From contig CALFRR010000224.1 of assembly GCA_937919435.1 (NCBI GenBank), positions 1 through 12,199 on the forward strand: DNA of 12,199 bases, read 5' to 3'. Shown here piece after piece: positions 11,923 through 12,199 of the stretch. The first letter of the stretch is position 1. Every line of letters starts with the position of its first letter. A model generated the notes under the pieces. It ran no database searches and had not been told where the DNA came from. It saw only the letters and a program-made list of their open reading frames with translations. The position numbers and the translations under genes were made by a program. The stretch comes from an uncultured Alphaproteobacteria bacterium (GTDB lineage: Bacteria; Pseudomonadota; Alphaproteobacteria; Rhizobiales; Ancalomicrobiaceae).

Positions 11923-12199
11923 GTGGCCCGCATCGCAGGCGTCAACATTCCGACCAACAAGCGCGTGGTGATCGCGCTGCAGTACATTCATGGCATCGGC
12001 CAGCAGAAGGCCGAGGAGATCATCACCAAGGTCGGCATCGCCGCCGAGCGCCGGGTCCAGGACCTGAGCGACGCCGAGGTGCTGCAGATCCGCGAAGTGA
12101 TCGACCGCGACTATCTGGTCGAGGGCGATCTGCGCCGTGAAGTGGCGATGAACATCAAGCGTCTGATGGACCTCGGCTGCTATCGCGGCCTGCGTCATC
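11923..12199 (+). CDS. rpsM: 30S ribosomal protein S13, 5' part
   Basis: Ninety-two codons from a GTG start at 11923, running off the window end. The product begins MARIAGVNIPTNKRVVIALQ with YIHGIGQQKAEEI (21-33), then DLSDAEVLQIREVID, and ends in the conserved RLMDLGCYRGLRH (80-92). S13 lies in the 30S head, pairs with S19 and forms the B1 bridges with L5. GGAGAAG at 11911-11917 precedes the GTG by 5 nt and no ATG gives a family-like start, so GTG is the likely start; it is the only non-ATG start among the genes here. It opens the alpha cluster, and rpsK, rpoA and rplQ would be expected beyond the window. Confidence 0.95.
   Translation, partial: MARIAGVNIPTNKRVVIALQYIHGIGQQKAEEIITKVGIAAERRVQDLSDAEVLQIREVIDRDYLVEGDLRREVAMNIKRLMDLGCYRGLRH

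Noticed and set aside
11732..12140. Short forward and reverse open frames in the adk-rpsM gap and across the rpsM start
   Set aside because: They overlap the clear S13 frame or have no family resemblance, and the gap is better explained as a leader.

Overview
This window is a contiguous run of translation-machinery genes, all on the + strand: the 3' end of tuf, then the S10, spc and first part of the alpha ribosomal-protein clusters. Twenty-five protein genes can be supported: tuf (3' fragment), 23 complete genes, and rpsM (5' fragment). No mobile element, CRISPR array, tRNA, rRNA, phage gene or defence gene is visible. I found no new multi-gene system; what merits a second look is in the non-coding joints.

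Organism: GC-rich DNA with strongly G/C-ending codons. The gene order (tuf joined to S10; secY followed by adk and then rpsM, with no rpmJ between), a zinc-free 101-aa S14, a 132-aa S8, an N-terminally extended L22 and a short-LID adenylate kinase together point to an alphaproteobacterium, most likely Hyphomicrobiales (Rhizobiales). The order-level placement rests on remembered family patterns, not on a search.

Layout: 1-92 end of tuf; 93-158 a spacer with a strong hairpin and a second one covering the rpsJ Shine-Dalgarno; 159-5392 rpsJ-rplC-rplD-rplW-rplB-rpsS-rplV-rpsC-rplP-rpmC-rpsQ (S10 cluster), with a two-hairpin spacer after rpsJ; 5427-11141 rplN-rplX-rplE-rpsN-rpsH-rplF-rplR-rpsE-rpmD-rplO-secY (spc cluster); 11138-11719 adk, overlapping secY by 4 nt; 11720-11922 the largest gap, holding a candidate promoter and two adjacent hairpins; 11923-end rpsM with a GTG start.

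How the genes work together: the proteins build both ribosomal subunits, SecY provides the translocon channel for newly made membrane and secreted proteins, and Adk balances adenine nucleotides. Spacers are mostly short and several junctions overlap (rplC/rplD, rplV/rpsC, rplN/rplX, rplX/rplE, secY/adk), which suggests translational coupling. No hairpin with a U-run (intrinsic terminator) was seen anywhere, so read-through from tuf to at least adk is plausible. Longer spacers (tuf-rpsJ, rpsJ-rplC, rplR-rpsE, rpsE-rpmD, rplO-secY, adk-rpsM) nearly all carry GC-rich hairpins lacking U-runs; these are the best candidates for undescribed RNA-level control. Of the 24 stop codons in the window, 21 are TGA, 3 are TAA and none is TAG.
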